From positions 9,596,338 to 9,660,337 of the forward strand of contig CM053261.1 of NCBI GenBank assembly GCA_028583405.1: DNA of 64,000 bases. The letters are read 5' to 3'. Position numbers and translations under genes: made by a program. Below are positions 62,538 to 64,000 of this stretch, piece after piece (the first letter of the stretch is position 1; each line of letters starts with the position of its first letter). A model generated the notes under the pieces. The model had not been told where the DNA came from, made no database searches, and worked only from the letters and a program-made list of their open reading frames with translations. This stretch comes from Pogonophryne albipinna. Lineage: Eukaryota > Chordata > Actinopteri > Perciformes > Artedidraconidae.

Positions 62538-63264
62538 TGGGCGGGCATTTGATTTACCAGGACAGGCCCACCCCGAAACTTACATTTCCTGGGAGATCTC
62601 GAGATTTGTCAAGGGGGGGGTTTAGGTTGCCATAAGGCTGTTGACGGTCTTATTATAGGCTACATCCATTGGTTGGTTTTGTGGCACATTTGTAACGCTG
62701 TGCCAACTTGGGCAAGCACGCCGGCAAACTTGAGCGCACAAAGGGTGGAAAGGTGGGTTGAGCGATGGAGAGAAAGGGAGAGAGAGAGAGATTGAGCGGC
62801 AGAGAGCATGTGCAGCGGTCTGCTTGCGCACAGAGCAGGAGTTTGTGAGAGAGCCGGCTTGAAAGTCAATTTCTCTTCAAAATATAATTGATTGCCAGCC
62901 TGGCTGGCTTGCTAGCTCGTTGGTAACGTAACTGATTTCTTCTAATGTGCCTGCATCTGTCGCTGAGTTGCCATATTCCTTTCAAGTGTATAAGTGTGAA
63001 CCACTTCCTGATATCCATTGTTGCAGATAAATATAAATGATAATAGCCAAACTAACCTAGCAGTAAACTGACAGGCTGCTGTGCCGCATCTCACTCAAAA
63101 CCCCACACGACTCAACCCAGCGAAAAACCAGTCTCGTGCGCAGCCTTTCATTCCGAATTTCATAGCAAAATAAAAAAAATGCTATTAAACTAATCTTTCA
63201 ACATAGTTTAAAACAAAAATAAATATTAGGACAAAGCCCTACAAATAACAACAATAAACATAAT
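62538..63264. other. Non-coding flank, no gene seen
   Basis: It includes a GA-rich run (about 62764-62792) and AT-rich sequence. I see no supported reading frame. Confidence 0.4.
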
Positions 63265-64000
63265 CAGTGGCGGCTCCAGAGTATTTTTGTTGGGTAATCT
63301 ATGGTAGGGCTAACCCATAGAGAGGTGGGGCTCAAGTCAGTATTTGCAATGGTAATTACATACACGCTCCCCTTGACAGTGAAACGCCACGCGTGAGGTT
63401 TAGGTTATTTCCCTATCTCAATCCAAATTGAACTGTATGAAATAAAAAGGCACATTTGTCTTGTAGTAAATAAAAAGGGCGACCTGGAGCCAATCCTGAA
63501 ATTTCTCCACAAGTGAAAGAGTTGACATGCTGAAAACCCAACCCCTGCAGGGGGGTCTGGGGGGATTCTCCCCCAGGAGATCTTTTGAAATACTAACATA
63601 AAATACACATTCTGGTACTCTCTTGAGAAGAAAAATAAATAAATCTATTACTACACGACATATTTAAAAAAAAAAATGAATGCCATTTTAGTTTTTTGTT
63701 ACTTTGTTCTGAAAGCTGAACCTGCTGCTCCTCACAGAGAGAAGAGGGAAGAGGCTGTGAATGACTTTACATTGTGGATAATGGTGGATAGCCTCCATTG
63801 TTCTGTGTGTCAAAATGAAAGACAGCCCACACACCTATCAATCATCAAACCGTGGGGTCTTATTTCATTATGTGTTGATTTCTATCAACACGTAATGTTG
63901 TATCGATGTATATAGAGATTTACTACAGCAAAAGTATTCTCCGCCGGGACTTCCTGCAACAACACCACGCCGTTATCTTGATTCTGATTGGCCAGAAGAC
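63265..64000. mobile_element. Possible hAT-like terminus and unclassified repeat
   Basis: CAGTGGCGGCTCCAGAGTA at 63265 resembles a hAT end. A C/G-rich motif (CCCTGCAGGGGGGTCTGGGG, about 63543-63562) is of a kind seen in interspersed fish repeats. The right end is not found before the window closes. No gene is visible. Confidence 0.35.

Overview
The window is from a ray-finned (teleost) fish nuclear genome. The evidence is the recognisable vertebrate genes with short exons and GT-AG introns, long pure (GT)n arrays, and a dense load of fish-type transposable elements: hAT and Harbinger-like MITEs, CR1/L2/Rex-type LINE pieces and an endogenous LTR retroelement. It carries three real protein genes in the order trim23 (+, last exon only), ppwd1 (-), cwc27 (+). 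I cannot name the species.

Layout. 1-1753 holds the last coding exon of trim23 (ARF-like GTPase tail) and its 3' UTR, converging tail-to-tail on ppwd1. 1900-7173 is a complete 11-exon ppwd1 (626 codons plus stop), with one hAT MITE and one Harbinger-like MITE in its introns. 7174-7976 is an 803-bp head-to-head intergenic region, probably a shared promoter with an ETS-type site. 7977-33332 is a complete 14-exon cwc27 (479 codons plus stop) with three large introns (9.4, 7.5 and 5.3 kb) containing microsatellites and MITEs. ppwd1 and cwc27 both encode spliceosome-associated cyclophilins, so the divergent pair is functionally coherent. PPWD1 keeps the catalytic cyclophilin residues; CWC27 has Glu in place of the active-site Trp.

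33333-45121 is repeat-rich 3' flank: a LINE 3' end, a Harbinger-like element end, a 553-bp hAT MITE, and a 7.6-kb minus-strand LTR retroelement with matching LTRs, a tRNA-Trp-type primer site, a polypurine tract and a 4-bp target duplication. It is nearly empty of coding sequence and sits inside an older MITE. 45122-46121 is exactly 1000 N.

After the gap, 46122-54093 repeats 27539-35521 (cwc27 exon 12 to the 3' flank) almost base for base. The differences are mostly one-base indels and are concentrated next to the gap. I read this as a probable unmerged haplotig or contig overlap rather than a real second gene. The two copies then part company inside a nested transposon.

54094-64000 has no host gene that I can recognise. 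It shows the rest of the LINE reverse transcriptase (split by a 3-kb Harbinger-like insertion that contains a large palindrome), a hAT-like stretch, and a 3.8-kb element with roughly 0.5-kb inverted-repeat arms. I found no convincing undescribed gene system. The most informative points are the assembly duplication, the divergent spliceosomal cyclophilin pair, and the nested non-autonomous elements with readable target duplications.
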